This document shows positions 34,515-35,625 of a stretch of 35,625 nt of DNA, one piece after another. The stretch is from assembly GCA_032229885.1 (NCBI GenBank), contig JAVYAJ010000140.1:1-35625 (forward strand), in the 5' to 3' direction. Both the position numbers and the translations under genes were made by a program. The first letter of the stretch is position 1, and each line of letters opens with the position of its first letter. Below the pieces are notes generated by a model. It saw only the letters and a program-made list of their open reading frames with translations, did not search any database and was not told where the DNA came from. This DNA is from Anammoximicrobium sp032229885 (lineage in GTDB: Bacteria > Planctomycetota > Planctomycetia > Pirellulales > Pirellulaceae).

Positions 34515-34955
34515 TGCGGTTACCCTTGCGTTGGATGGCAAGTCAGCGAGTGCTCCGCCTATCGTAGTCTTCCGTGTTGTCAAGATGAAGGGCGCGGCGG
34601 GGGCGGCCCAACATCGATTGTCCCTCGTGGCGTTACGGGCGACCATCAGCCGGGGTTCGCCGTTTCATCCCTTTGGCACGGTCAACGCGCCGACGGAGAC
34701 ATCGGCCGTGTGATAACCGGCAATCGGGACTCTCGCGTCGCATCGGTACGTGCGGCCTCGACTGTACGTGCTCAGCCCGAACGATCGCAGCCGTTCATTC
34801 TGGGAAGGTCGCCCATTGTTGTCAACTGATCGAACATCCGTCGCGGCGGGCGGCTGCCGACCTCTTGCAGGGAGACTAGAGATACTGGAGGGCCAGGGAT
34901 GGATGGGCAACTGCGGTCGAATTGCATTGTCCCCAGCGCTGCAAAACACGGGGGC
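34515..34955. other. Gene-free region between the DUF4838 operon and the IS1380-type remnant
   Basis: No recognisable protein is encoded. The left part should hold the promoter of the DUF4838 pair (minus strand). The end of the IS1380-type element should lie near 34920-34955, but I cannot fix its terminal repeat because the other end is outside the window. Confidence 0.45.
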
Positions 34956-35625
34956 CTAAGCACCGAGACTGTGCAGGAGCTGCTCGAACCGCTCCTTGAT
35001 CCATTCACCAGTGCTGATCGTCAGGGTGAGGGCTCCCTGGGATCGCGTGAGACGGCCGGCGCGCTGAATCAGAGACTTGCGAAGCGTTTCGACTCGCTCG
35101 AACGTCCAGAGGGAGGCACGCCCCGGAGTCGTACCACGAGTCGGGGTGCTGGTTCGCATTTGCAGCTCGCGAGTGAGATTGTAAGCAAAGAGGCCTACCA
35201 ATAAGTAGAGCTGGTTGCCGTGCAGGCGCCGCACAGGCACATAGCCGCCGTGACAGATGGTCTTCAGTTCACCAAAGGTTGCTTCCTGAGACCCCCGGCC
35301 CTCATGATACGTGACGACCGATGAGGCGCCTATCGATTTGTTGGTGATGATTACCTTGAACTCGTAACCGACTTCGTGAGGAACAAACAACTCCGGCTGA
35401 ATCGGACCCTTGATTTGCTTTTTGACTTGGGTCCGGATAAACAAGAACCGGTACGTCTGCTCCCAGCTTTTCGGCTTCCACAATCGCTCGAAGTAACTCG
35501 TCTCGTCATCCAGTCTCTGCCAACATCATTGTCGTTCAATCATGCCTTTCAGCTCAACGAACCGCTCGAAGGGAACACTAATGGAGAACTCCACACGTGC
35601 CGTCGTCAATGTCTCAACCAACTCG
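34956..35625 (-). pseudogene. IS1380-type transposase, C-terminal part with internal stop
   Basis: The reading frame enters from the right edge (ELVETLTTARVEFSISVPFE), meets a TGA at 35526-35528, and continues in the same frame to a TAG at 34956. The later part has the DDE-family features VIITNKSIGASSVVTYHEGRGSQE, where the final E fits the catalytic glutamate, and ELKTICHGGYVP...NQLYLLVGLFAYNLTRELQM, typical of IS1380 relatives. The TGA and the missing N-terminus, which lies outside the window, mean the visible copy is probably inactive unless the stop is a sequencing error. Confidence 0.75.

Noticed and set aside
34665..34949. A 94-residue minus-strand frame between the DUF4838 operon and the IS1380-type remnant
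   Set aside because: No domain, signal or ribosome binding site, and the composition looks random.

Overview
The window looks like a chromosomal segment of a planctomycete, most likely of the Pirellulales. The DNA is GC-rich. It carries large secreted DUF6259 and DUF4838 proteins, a DUF1080 protein, a Tat-exported Gfo/Idh/MocA lipoprotein, an AsmA-like giant, and intergenic palindromes of the kind I associate with that group, including one that reads TRSVSEG in translation. The taxonomic call is inference from gene content. No rRNA, tRNA or CRISPR array was seen.

Layout. 1-4881: the Pro/Glu-rich tail of a truncated gene built from two 132-bp repeats, an RluA-family pseudouridine synthase, and a convergent secreted DUF6259 protein. 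5041-7926: a decayed island holding a type I restriction (HsdR) remnant with a stop codon, an IS4-family element with identifiable ends and a frameshifted transposase, and an ABC ATPase gene cut off at that element's end. 7991-8534: the YtrA-type GntR regulator that goes with the broken ABC gene, and a likely operator. 9296-12020: a two-gene operon of an exported Gfo/Idh/MocA protein and an exported triple-RidA protein. 12220-20763: core functions, namely RNase III, an HtrA protease, the MgtE magnesium channel, a VWA protein and a sodium:solute symporter, separated by hairpins and inverted repeats.

21150-23387 is the most interesting part. The frameshifted C-terminus of an integron-type integrase ends on an integron-core-like heptamer (GTTAGGC). 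It is followed by an apparently intact restriction-modification pair with visibly lower GC: a NotI-family endonuclease with its four cysteines and PD-(D/E)XK residues, overlapping by 4 bp a D12-class adenine methyltransferase. NotI's own site has no adenine, so this pair probably recognises a different sequence.

23422-28349: a DUF1080 protein and a convergent AsmA-like protein. 28620-29287: a palindrome-rich intergenic region and a small unrecognised ORF. 29430-34514: a tandem pair of secreted DUF4838 proteins, each with a C-terminal CBM9-like module, suggesting polysaccharide use. 34956-35625: the C-terminal part of an IS1380-type transposase with an internal stop, running off the window.

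The common themes are secreted carbohydrate-active or cell-envelope proteins and islands of mobile or defence DNA in different states of decay.
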